DNA from: Flavobacteriales bacterium
GTDB taxonomy: Bacteria; Bacteroidota; Bacteroidia; Flavobacteriales_E; Vicingaceae
Length of the DNA: 5,446 bases
Assembly (NCBI GenBank): GCA_003487525.1
Contig: DNDT01000190.1
Coordinates: 1 to 5,446 of the forward strand
Direction of reading: 5' to 3'
The notes under the pieces were generated by a model. It did no database searches. It saw only the letters and a list, made by a program, of their open reading frames with translations, and was not told the DNA's origin. This document shows, piece after piece, positions 1 to 5,446 of this stretch (the first letter of the stretch is position 1; each line of letters begins with the position of its first letter). The position numbers were made by a program, and so were the translations under genes.

Positions 1-75
1 GGGATTCGAACCCCCGGTACCTTGCGGTACGCTAGTTTTCAAGACTAGTGCATTCGACCGCTCTGCCATTTCTCC
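1..75 (-). tRNA. tRNA-Ser (anticodon UGA), 3' end cut by window edge
   Basis: Read on the minus strand, the mature 5' end is GGAGAAA at 75-69, followed by TG and a D arm starting GCAG. The anticodon arm has a perfect 5-bp stem (48-44 with 36-32) around the loop CTTGAAA (43-37), which places anticodon TGA at 41-39 and decodes UCA and related serine codons. A long variable arm with a GTACC/GGTAC stem (30-16) marks a class II tRNA and, with the anticodon, identifies serine. The T arm (GGGGG, then loop TTCGAAT) is present only as far as three bases of its 3' strand. The rest of the T stem, the 3' acceptor strand and the discriminator lie outside the window. It is divergent from the protein gene to its right. 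Confidence 0.95.
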
Positions 76-79
76 GCGG

Positions 80-87
80 CAAAAATA
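80..87 (-). promoter_or_regulatory. Candidate Bacteroidota -7 box for the tRNA-Ser gene
   Basis: On the minus strand, 87-80 reads TATTTTTG, an exact match to the Bacteroidota -7 consensus TAnnTTTG. If the box is centred at -7, transcription would start about 4 bases after it, near 76, directly beside the mature tRNA 5' end at 75. No good TTTG -33 element is visible at the expected distance (about 107-111 on the plus strand). The placement supports the call, but the box lies in A-rich DNA where chance matches are common. Confidence 0.45.
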
Positions 88-96
88 GTAATTGAT

Positions 97-128
97 TTTG
101 GATAGGACATTTTCCGTTTATAAATTTT
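97..128 (+). promoter_or_regulatory. Candidate promoter for the GWxTD gene
   Basis: A TTTG at 97-100 is followed after 20 bp by TAAATTTT at 121-128, which matches the Bacteroidota -7 box TAnnTTTG at all but the last base. The spacing falls in the range usual for the -33/-7 pair in this phylum. The predicted start near 132 would leave a leader of about 36 bases before the ATG at 168. The site lies back-to-back with the tRNA promoter candidate. The imperfect -7 box and the AT-rich context keep confidence low. Confidence 0.35.
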
Positions 129-167
129 CGTCCTTTTCCGAATGGTTTATTCTTATTTTTGTTCTTG

Positions 168-1607
168 ATGAAAAACGTCTTGTTAATTTTTTCTCTCTTT
201 TGCTTTCTGACACTGGATTCTTGGGCAAATATTCAGGCACAATTATCCTATTCGACTTTTTACAGTCCTTCAAGTGGTCCTTACATAGAAATATACCTGT
301 ATTTCAATGGTGAAAAGGTCAGTTATAAGAAAGGAGATTCCGGTTACTACAGCGAGATTAGTGTTGACTATCAATTTCTTGTTGAAGGCAAACTGAAGAA
401 AGACGCTTCATTTATTGTGAATAGCCCGATTGTTGGAGATACGGTCCATGCGCTTCCCAATTTTTTAATTCAGCACCGAATTTCACTATCAAATGGTGAG
501 TATGACATGAAAGTTATATTAAAGGACATGAATTCGGACAATCCTGAACTTGAAACGGTCGAACGTGTTAAACTCAACTATAATGAAGAATTATTGACCC
601 TGAGTGATATCGAATTAACGCAATCCGCAGAACCAAGTACCGAATCCGGTATGTTCCAAAAAAGTGGGTTCATGATTCTACCCTATACATCCGAAATTAT
701 TCCTGGTGACCTGAGCCAGATTGGATTTTACACAGAATTATACAATGCAGACAAGGTTATTGGTCTGGACAGCGCATTCCTTATTACCTATTACGTGGAA
801 GAATATGATGGGGGGAAACTTGTTTCAAACTTCAGAGGTTTTTCTCGAAAAAAAGCGAGCAGGGTAAATGTCATTATCGGAAAATTCATGGTTGGAGATC
901 TTCCGGGCGGTAATTACAACATAAAAATAGATGTTATAAACAAACAGAATCAACTGCTCGCATCTAAGTCCATTGCCTTTCACAAAGAGAGCCAAGCCGA
1001 AACCAGCGGTGAATCAGACCTGTCCGGATCCTTTGTGGACAGGTATCAAAGCATCGATTCACTTTCTTTACACATTGACTACCTGCAACCCATTGCTGAC
1101 AGGCTGGAATGGGAATTTGCCGAAAATCAACTGGAGGCGCAGAACTTTGACCTTATGAAAAAGTTCTTTCTGAATTTTTGGCAGGTCAGAAATCAGGCAG
1201 ACCCGGAAAGAGAATGGTATGAATATCTGAAACAGGTAAAAATTGTAAATGAAAATTTTAATTCCAGAATACGACCCGGTTATCAATCGGACAGGGGAAT
1301 TAAATACCTTAAATACGGACCGCCCGAAGAGCGCTATGAAAGCTTTGATGAACCTCATGCTTACCCATACGAAATCTGGTACTATCACCAGGTGAACAAC
1401 CAGACAAATAAACGTATTGTATTCTATAATCCTTCGTTGGTTTTAAATGACTATGTACTGCTTCACTCGGATATCTTCGGTGAAATCTACAATAAGGACT
1501 GGAATCTGATTTTGCACAGAATGAGTCCGGGTTATTACGAAGGTGAGACTCCTAGAGTTCCTGATGCGTTTGGAGATAAAACCGATGATTTCATGAGAGG
1601 TAAATAG
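168..1607 (+). CDS. GWxTD domain-containing exported protein
   Basis: A 479-residue protein of the GWxTD family, whose biochemical role is not known to me. An N-terminal signal peptide is clear: Lys2, a hydrophobic stretch at about 4-16, and likely cleavage after Ala20 or Ala24. Cys12 is not in a lipobox, so a soluble periplasmic or secreted protein is more likely than a lipoprotein. The middle (about 25-275) is rich in alternating beta-strand-like segments. The C-terminal GWxTD domain is recognised by GYQSDRG (371-377), YLKYGPPE (380-387), YEIWYY (401-406) and LLHS (431-434). The name-giving GWxTD motif is degenerate here, with Tyr for Trp and Ser for Thr. The ATG at 168 is preferred over an in-frame TTG at 159 because it directly precedes the signal peptide. 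There is no Shine-Dalgarno sequence. It lies 75 bp before the glycosyltransferase on the same strand, so co-transcription is possible. Family assignment is firm; function is unknown. Confidence 0.88.
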   Translation: MKNVLLIFSLFCFLTLDSWANIQAQLSYSTFYSPSSGPYIEIYLYFNGEKVSYKKGDSGYYSEISVDYQFLVEGKLKKDASFIVNSPIVGDTVHALPNFLIQHRISLSNGEYDMKVILKDMNSDNPELETVERVKLNYNEELLTLSDIELTQSAEPSTESGMFQKSGFMILPYTSEIIPGDLSQIGFYTELYNADKVIGLDSAFLITYYVEEYDGGKLVSNFRGFSRKKASRVNVIIGKFMVGDLPGGNYNIKIDVINKQNQLLASKSIAFHKESQAETSGESDLSGSFVDRYQSIDSLSLHIDYLQPIADRLEWEFAENQLEAQNFDLMKKFFLNFWQVRNQADPEREWYEYLKQVKIVNENFNSRIRPGYQSDRGIKYLKYGPPEERYESFDEPHAYPYEIWYYHQVNNQTNKRIVFYNPSLVLNDYVLLHSDIFGEIYNKDWNLILHRMSPGYYEGETPRVPDAFGDKTDDFMRGK

Positions 1608-1682
1608 TTGTTATAAAAATTCAGTGATTTTTTGAATAATATTTCTTCTTTTGCAACAACTCTCTGAGTTCGATATCATTTA

Positions 1683-2723
1683 ATGGAAAAAACAAGCCTC
1701 CCTGCCTTATCTATTGTATTACTCAGCTATAACAGCAGGGATTACCTTGAACGCTTTATACCCATCCTGTTAAAGCATACACCTACTCAACATGAAATAG
1801 TTGTTGTAAACAACGGTTCTACGGATGATACAGAAACATTTCTAAATGAGAATTATCCACATTTGAGAGTCGTTAAAATCGAAAAAAACAAAGGATTCAC
1901 AAACGGGTATAAAGAATCTCTCAAACAAATCCAGGCCGAGTATTATTGCCTGCTTAGCTCGGATGTGGAAGTCAGTGAGAACTGGACTAAACCAATCATG
2001 AAGGTTTTTCAGGAAGATCCAAATGTCGCCGTTTGTCAGCCTAAAATCAAATCATGGCACAAGCGAAATGAATTCGAATACGCGGGTGCCAGTGGGGGAT
2101 TCCTGGATAAATACGGTTATCTGTTTTGCAGGGGAAGACTTTTTTACAGCGTCGAAGAAGATACAGGTCAATACAATGACATTACAGAAATTTTCTGGGC
2201 CTCCGGAGCCTGTTTTTTTATAAAAAGTGAGGTTTATCATTCAATCGGTGGTCTCGATGACGATTTCTATGCACATATGGAAGAAGTTGACTTATGCTGG
2301 AGAATTAAAAATGCCGGATACAAGGTAATGGCCGTTCCTTCATCCGAAGTCTTTCACGTCGGTGGATCGATAATCTCGTATGGCAGCGCTACAAAGACCT
2401 TTCGCAATTACCGGAACAACCTTATTTTATTGATGAAAAACCTTCCTTTTGAGGAGGTTGTCTGGAAATTGCCGTATCGCTTGTTCCTGGACAGCGTGGC
2501 ATTTTTCCATCTGCTCTTCACCGGTGAAATTAAGCAGGCCTTTACCATTATCAGATCCCATATGAGTTTTCATGTTCGATTTTTATATTGGATCAAGAAG
2601 AGGAATGCAACTCAAAAGATGGTAAAATCAGATGCCATTGTTTCCTTTTACGGTAAAAGCATCGTTTGGAAGTATTTCATCGGAGGAATAAAAAAATTCA
2701 GTGAATTGAACTGGCAACGGTAA
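1683..2723 (+). CDS. Glycosyltransferase family 2 protein
   Basis: A 346-residue GT-A fold glycosyltransferase that should transfer a sugar from a nucleotide donor to a lipid or glycan acceptor at the cytoplasmic face of the inner membrane. The N-terminal nucleotide-binding part shows SIVLLSYNS (10-18), VVNNGSTDDT (41-50) and NKGF (69-72). The metal-binding DXD-like site is SSDVEV (92-97, Asp94). ASGAC (173-177) and the acidic EEVD (200-203), followed by LCWR, form the acceptor and catalytic-base region, with His225 in a typical VFHVGG segment. RNYRNN (241-246) and the EEVDLCWR block resemble rhamnosyltransferase-like GT2 enzymes. The C-terminal tail has one hydrophobic, probably amphipathic stretch (about 263-281) but no clear transmembrane helix. 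Donor and acceptor cannot be read from the sequence. The gene lies 89 bp before a CDP-sugar operon and may use that sugar. The ATG at 1683 sits just before the first beta strand, as expected; no Shine-Dalgarno sequence is seen. Confidence 0.92.
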   Translation: MEKTSLPALSIVLLSYNSRDYLERFIPILLKHTPTQHEIVVVNNGSTDDTETFLNENYPHLRVVKIEKNKGFTNGYKESLKQIQAEYYCLLSSDVEVSENWTKPIMKVFQEDPNVAVCQPKIKSWHKRNEFEYAGASGGFLDKYGYLFCRGRLFYSVEEDTGQYNDITEIFWASGACFFIKSEVYHSIGGLDDDFYAHMEEVDLCWRIKNAGYKVMAVPSSEVFHVGGSIISYGSATKTFRNYRNNLILLMKNLPFEEVVWKLPYRLFLDSVAFFHLLFTGEIKQAFTIIRSHMSFHVRFLYWIKKRNATQKMVKSDAIVSFYGKSIVWKYFIGGIKKFSELNWQR

Positions 2724-2732
2724 TTTGCTTAA

Positions 2733-2766
2733 CATTAATTATGAACAAAAAGCTGCGTAATTAATG
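2733..2766. repeat. Perfect 9-bp inverted repeat upstream of rfbF
   Basis: CATTAATTA at 2733-2741 is mirrored exactly by TAATTAATG at 2758-2766, with a 16-base spacer. In RNA the stem could gain one U-G pair. The stem is almost all A-T and has no U tract after it, so it does not look like an intrinsic terminator for the glycosyltransferase gene. Its right arm overlaps the place where the -33 element of the rfbF promoter would lie. A regulator-binding site is therefore possible, but this is inference. Confidence 0.5.
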
Positions 2767-2784
2767 CACCCTTGTAGTTATCTT

Positions 2785-2792
2785 TATATTTG
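2785..2792 (+). promoter_or_regulatory. Candidate -7 promoter box for the rfbF operon
   Basis: TATATTTG is an exact match to the Bacteroidota consensus TAnnTTTG. A start about 4 bases downstream (near 2796) would give a leader of about 17 bases before the rfbF ATG. No clear TTTG is seen at the -33 distance (about 2761-2766, reading TTAATG). The promoter may therefore be weak or need an activator, and the inverted repeat reaches into this same place. The box falls in the only sizeable gap before the four-gene unit. Confidence 0.55.
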
Positions 2793-2812
2793 TTGACCAC
2801 TGAAACACCCAT

Positions 2813-3586
2813 ATGAAAGTAGTCATTTTTGCAGGAGGTAAGGGAACAAGAATTTCGGAAGAATCCCACCTCAAACCTAAGCCCATGATAGAAATAGGTG
2901 GCAAACCGATATTGTGGCACATTATGAAAATCTATTCCTCTTACGGCTATAACGAATTCGTCATTTGTCTTGGTTATAAGGGATACATGATAAAAGAGTA
3001 TTTTCTTAACTACTTCATTCACAATTCGGATGTTACCGTAAATCTTGAGAATAATGAGATTGAAGTGCACAATTCAAAATCCGAAAGCTTCAAGGTGACG
3101 TTGGTGGACACGGGTCTTGAAACAATGACGGCAGGTAGATTGAAACGTGTGGAAAGATATATCGACTCTGATAATTTTATGCTCACTTATGGGGACGGCG
3201 TTACGGATATAAACATAAAGTCCCTGGTAGAGTATCACAGTGAAAACAATAAAATCTGTACCATGAGCGTAATTCAGCCCGGTAGTCGATTCGGCGTGAT
3301 CGAAACGAATGAAATGGGCGTTGTTACTCAATTTACGGAAAAACCAAAAGAAGATGGCGCATGGATAAATGGTGGGTATTTCGTGTTGAACAAAAAGGTG
3401 TTTTCCTACCTAAAAGATGACGCTGACAATGTCATGTGGGAAAGACAGCCCTTGGAGGATCTTGCCAGGGACGGTGAACTTCTCACGCGCAAACACAATG
3501 GTTTCTGGAAATGCATGGACACCGTGAGAGATCGCGACGAACTCGAATATATGTGGATGAATAAACCTAAATGGAAGTCTTGGTAA
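2813..3586 (+). CDS. rfbF: Glucose-1-phosphate cytidylyltransferase
   Basis: This cytoplasmic enzyme joins glucose 1-phosphate and CTP to give CDP-glucose and pyrophosphate, the entry step to CDP-linked deoxysugars. The 257-residue length equals that of the Salmonella enzyme as I recall it, and similarity runs end to end. It shows the nucleotidyltransferase signature FAGGKGTR (6-13), then LKPKPMIEIGGKPILWHIM (20-38). The run LVDTG (97-101) and TAGRLKRV (106-113) is typical of RfbF. YGDGVTD (126-132) carries the metal-binding Asp128. FTEKP (174-178), WINGG (184-188) and a FWKCMDT block near the C-terminus complete the pattern. LVDTG plus WINGG separates it from the thymidylyl- and uridylyltransferases RmlA and GalU. 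The ATG at 2813 starts directly at the first beta strand and has no Shine-Dalgarno sequence. It heads the operon, and rfbG begins at the base after its TAA stop. Confidence 0.96.
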   Translation: MKVVIFAGGKGTRISEESHLKPKPMIEIGGKPILWHIMKIYSSYGYNEFVICLGYKGYMIKEYFLNYFIHNSDVTVNLENNEIEVHNSKSESFKVTLVDTGLETMTAGRLKRVERYIDSDNFMLTYGDGVTDINIKSLVEYHSENNKICTMSVIQPGSRFGVIETNEMGVVTQFTEKPKEDGAWINGGYFVLNKKVFSYLKDDADNVMWERQPLEDLARDGELLTRKHNGFWKCMDTVRDRDELEYMWMNKPKWKSW

Positions 3587-4657
3587 ATGCTTAAACTCCT
3601 TCAGGAAACATATCGTGATAAAAAGGTATTTCTAACCGGTCATACCGGTTTTAAGGGAAGTTGGCTGGCTTTTATCCTGAATCATTTGGGCGCCCAGGTA
3701 AAGGGATATTCCCTGCCGCCAAATCAGAATCAAACCCTGTACGAATTAATAAAAGTATCGACGTATACGGATTCGGTTCTGGCCGATATATTGGACAAGA
3801 AAAGACTGGAGACGGAGCTTTTGAACTTCCAGCCCGATTTTGTGTTTCATCTGGCTGCGCAATCCCTGGTAATTGAAAGCTATGCCGAACCGGCCCTTAC
3901 CTATGAAACCAACGTTATGGGAACCGTTAACCTTTTGGATTCCCTGCGTAAATACGACAAACCCTGTCAGGTAATAGCCGTCACCACGGATAAAGTCTAT
4001 GAAAATATAGAACAGCGATATGCCTATAATGAAAATGACAAACTGGGTGGTTTTGACCCTTACAGCAGCAGCAAGGCAGCTTGTGAAATAGCGGTTTCGT
4101 CATTCCGTCAGTCTTTCTTCAATCCAAAAAAATACGACCTGCATCAGAAATCGGTTTCTTCTGCCAGAAGCGGAAATGTGATCGGTGGCGGAGACAGGTC
4201 GGACAATCGGATTATTCCTGATTTAATCCGTGCAATTGAAAAAAATGAATCTCTTGAAATCCGCAATCCAACATCCATCAGACCCTGGCAGCATTTGCTT
4301 GATCCACTGTCCGGGTATTTGCTCCTGGGGGCAAACATGAAAAAAAATCCCAGAAATTTTGCGGGCGCCTATAATTTCGGACCTACAGAGGATGTAGATC
4401 TCAGTGTTGAAGAACTGGTGAAAAGAGCACACTCTATCATGGGAAAGGGTGACTACTTCACAAGTGAATTATCTAACGACAGACACGAAGCTTCGTTGCT
4501 TCACCTGGATGTGACAAAGGCACAAAATCAACTGAAATGGCATCCAAAACTATCGGCAGATGAAGCCATACGGTTGACAATAGAATGGTACCGCGAAAGT
4601 AATTCCGATCCTTTTAGTGTAACTTTCAAGCAAATAGTTGAATACTTTAATATGTGA
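3587..4657 (+). CDS. rfbG: CDP-glucose 4,6-dehydratase
   Basis: This extended short-chain dehydrogenase (356 residues, near the usual family length) uses bound NAD+ to convert CDP-glucose to CDP-4-keto-6-deoxyglucose and water. The Rossmann glycine motif is TGHTGFKGSW (17-26), the form typical of this family. HLAAQS (88-93) is the conserved NAD-binding block. TTDKVYEN (133-140) supplies the Thr-Asp-Lys dehydratase active-site residues. YSSSK (159-163) is the catalytic YxxxK. SARSGNVIGGGD (192-203) and IRPWQHLLDP (231-240) form the sugar-nucleotide part and match CDP-glucose rather than dTDP-glucose dehydratases. All expected key residues are present. The start ATG touches the rfbF stop (TAAATG), which indicates translational coupling. 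Only 3 bases separate its TGA from the next gene, which is in the same reading frame. Confidence 0.95.
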   Translation: MLKLLQETYRDKKVFLTGHTGFKGSWLAFILNHLGAQVKGYSLPPNQNQTLYELIKVSTYTDSVLADILDKKRLETELLNFQPDFVFHLAAQSLVIESYAEPALTYETNVMGTVNLLDSLRKYDKPCQVIAVTTDKVYENIEQRYAYNENDKLGGFDPYSSSKAACEIAVSSFRQSFFNPKKYDLHQKSVSSARSGNVIGGGDRSDNRIIPDLIRAIEKNESLEIRNPTSIRPWQHLLDPLSGYLLLGANMKKNPRNFAGAYNFGPTEDVDLSVEELVKRAHSIMGKGDYFTSELSNDRHEASLLHLDVTKAQNQLKWHPKLSADEAIRLTIEWYRESNSDPFSVTFKQIVEYFNM

Positions 4658-4660
4658 ATC

Positions 4661-5197
4661 GTGAAATTCGTTGAAACCAAAATATCGGGAGTTTTTGAAA
4701 TTGAACTTTTTCACGTAAAAGACGAACGTGGAAGTTTTACCAAGAGCTTTCATAAGTCACTGTTCAAAACGAACAAACTTGAATATAAATTTGACGAGAG
4801 CTTCTTTTCAATCAATAAAAAAGGTGTGATCAGGGGAATGCACTTTCAAAATCCGCCACACGATCAGGCAAAACTAGTATACGTTACCTCGGGAGTAATT
4901 TTGGATGTTATTCTGGATTTGAGAAAATCTTCCCCTACTTACAGGCAATATGCCAAAGTTGAGATAAGCGCTGAGAACAGCAAGGCTGTTTACATGCCGG
5001 TCGGAGTTGCGCACGGATTTTGCTGCCTTACCGATGCGACGATGATATACCTGACCACCACCGAATACAATGCCAAATCCGAAACAGGTATTCTCTGGAA
5101 CAGTTTTGGCATGAAATGGCCGGTTCAAAATCCCATTCTTTCTCCGAGGGATAAATCGTTTTTGCCCTTTGGTAAATTTCAAACACCTTTTGAATGA
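4661..5197 (+). CDS. RmlC-like sugar-nucleotide 3,5-epimerase, probably CDP-linked
   Basis: A 178-residue cupin-fold enzyme of the dTDP-4-dehydrorhamnose 3,5-epimerase family. It should epimerise C3, C5 or both of a nucleotide-linked 4-keto-6-deoxyhexose. DERGSF (21-26) and RGMHFQ (58-63) are typical of the family. By alignment from memory to Salmonella RmlC, the catalytic residues are kept: His61, Lys71, His118, Tyr130 and Asp164. Positions that contact the dTDP nucleotide in RmlC differ: Lys28 for Glu, Glu46 for Gln, Phe48 for Asn. Since rfbF and rfbG precede it, CDP-4-keto-6-deoxyglucose is the expected substrate. The GTG at 4661 is chosen because the protein then begins exactly where family members do; the next ATG is at residue 60, inside the active site, and the in-frame ATG at 4652 is followed at once by TGA. 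Its stop overlaps the next start as ATGA. The family is certain; the nucleotide and the epimerised carbon are inferred. Confidence 0.9.
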   Translation: MKFVETKISGVFEIELFHVKDERGSFTKSFHKSLFKTNKLEYKFDESFFSINKKGVIRGMHFQNPPHDQAKLVYVTSGVILDVILDLRKSSPTYRQYAKVEISAENSKAVYMPVGVAHGFCCLTDATMIYLTTTEYNAKSETGILWNSFGMKWPVQNPILSPRDKSFLPFGKFQTPFE

Positions 5198-5446
5198 GGA
5201 CATTGATTCTTGGAGCTTCAGGACTAATTGGTGGGAATCTACACCAATTGTTGAAAGAGAAATCTGACTGGCCGGTAATGGGAACCCACTTTTCTTATCA
5301 GGCTAAAGACACGCTATTCTTCAATACCCTGGACTTACGAGATCCCAAAAATTTAGATGTTCCAAGTTTTAAACCGGAAGTGGTGGTTCATTGTGGCGCT
5401 CTGACTCATGTGGATTATTGTGAGGAGAATCCCGAAGAAAGCTATA
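5194..5446 (+). CDS. RmlD-like NAD(P)-dependent sugar-nucleotide reductase, 3' end outside window
   Basis: The first 84 residues of an extended short-chain dehydrogenase resembling dTDP-4-dehydrorhamnose reductase; the frame stays open to the window edge. It starts MRTLILGASGLIGGN, with the glycine motif GASGLIG (7-13) on the first beta strand and turn. Further on, VVVHCGALTHVDYCEENPE matches the RmlD block that usually reads N-A-A-A-x-T-x-V-D-x-A-E. The catalytic YxxxK lies beyond the window. The expected role is reduction of the 4-keto group of the epimerised CDP-sugar to give the final activated deoxyhexose. The ATG at 5194 overlaps the epimerase stop by four bases (ATGA), so translation is probably coupled. 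Other extended SDR functions, such as C4-reductases of a different stereochemistry or nucleotide-sugar epimerases, cannot be ruled out from this fragment. Confidence 0.85.
   Translation, partial: MRTLILGASGLIGGNLHQLLKEKSDWPVMGTHFSYQAKDTLFFNTLDLRDPKNLDVPSFKPEVVVHCGALTHVDYCEENPEESY

Noticed and set aside
159..167. TTG start nine bases before the ATG of the GWxTD gene
   Set aside because: It would add Met-Phe-Leu before the lysine-containing start of the signal peptide, with no ribosome-binding evidence in its favour; ATG at 168 is the simpler choice.
92..313. Open frame of 73 codons overlapping the start of the GWxTD gene
   Set aside because: It overlaps the signal-peptide coding region in another frame, has no recognisable features, and the GWxTD frame is clearly the real one.
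1615..1633. AAAAAT/ATTTTTT stem after the GWxTD gene
   Set aside because: The stem is only A-T pairs with a six-base loop, so it is too weak to call an intrinsic terminator.
1631..1653. Possible promoter before the glycosyltransferase gene
   Set aside because: TTTG at 1631-1634 and TTCTTTTG at 1646-1653 are only 11 bp apart and the second lacks the TA of the -7 box, so spacing and match are both wrong.
1658..1670. Small hairpin AACTC-TCT-GAGTT, 12 bases before the glycosyltransferase start
   Set aside because: Five base pairs with a three-base loop and no U tract; this is within chance for a 75-bp spacer, and no regulatory role can be supported.
3634..3650. Strong hairpin AACCGGT-CAT-ACCGGTT early in rfbG
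   Set aside because: It is explained by the coding of the conserved Thr-Gly-His-Thr-Gly motif using the same ACC GGT codons twice. Only four T follow it, so it is not a convincing terminator or attenuator.

Overview
The window reads as part of a Bacteroidota-like (FCB group) chromosome. Three things point there: a GWxTD-family exported protein; the absence of a convincing Shine-Dalgarno sequence before any of the six genes; and two perfect copies of the TAnnTTTG -7 promoter box at sensible places (minus strand next to the tRNA, plus strand before the cytidylyltransferase gene). The phylum is an inference, and a relative such as Balneolota is not excluded.

Layout. Positions 1-75 (minus strand) hold a tRNA-Ser(UGA) whose 3' end is cut off by the window edge. 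Positions 76-167 form a short divergent spacer with promoter candidates on both strands. A secreted or periplasmic GWxTD-domain protein follows (168-1607), then a family 2 glycosyltransferase (1683-2723). An 89-bp AT-rich spacer (2724-2812) carries a perfect 9-bp inverted repeat and a perfect -7 box. After it comes a tightly packed four-gene unit: rfbF (glucose-1-phosphate cytidylyltransferase), rfbG (CDP-glucose 4,6-dehydratase), an RmlC-like sugar-nucleotide 3,5-epimerase, and the start of an RmlD-like NAD(P)-dependent reductase that runs off the right edge. The junctions are 0 bp, 3 bp and a 4-bp ATGA overlap.

How the genes work together. RfbF makes CDP-glucose from glucose 1-phosphate and CTP, and RfbG converts it to CDP-4-keto-6-deoxyglucose. 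In the well-known CDP pathways, 3,6-dideoxyhexose enzymes come next. Here the next two genes are instead homologues of the epimerase and reductase that make dTDP-L-rhamnose. The simplest reading is a CDP-linked 6-deoxyhexose pathway with rhamnose-type logic. The epimerase keeps the catalytic residues of RmlC but differs at positions that, in RmlC, contact the dTDP nucleotide, which fits a CDP-linked substrate. The upstream glycosyltransferase is a plausible user of such a sugar in a surface polysaccharide, but nothing in the sequence proves that link. This pathway is the most interesting content of the window. The rest looks ordinary, and no mobile element, CRISPR array or phage gene was seen.
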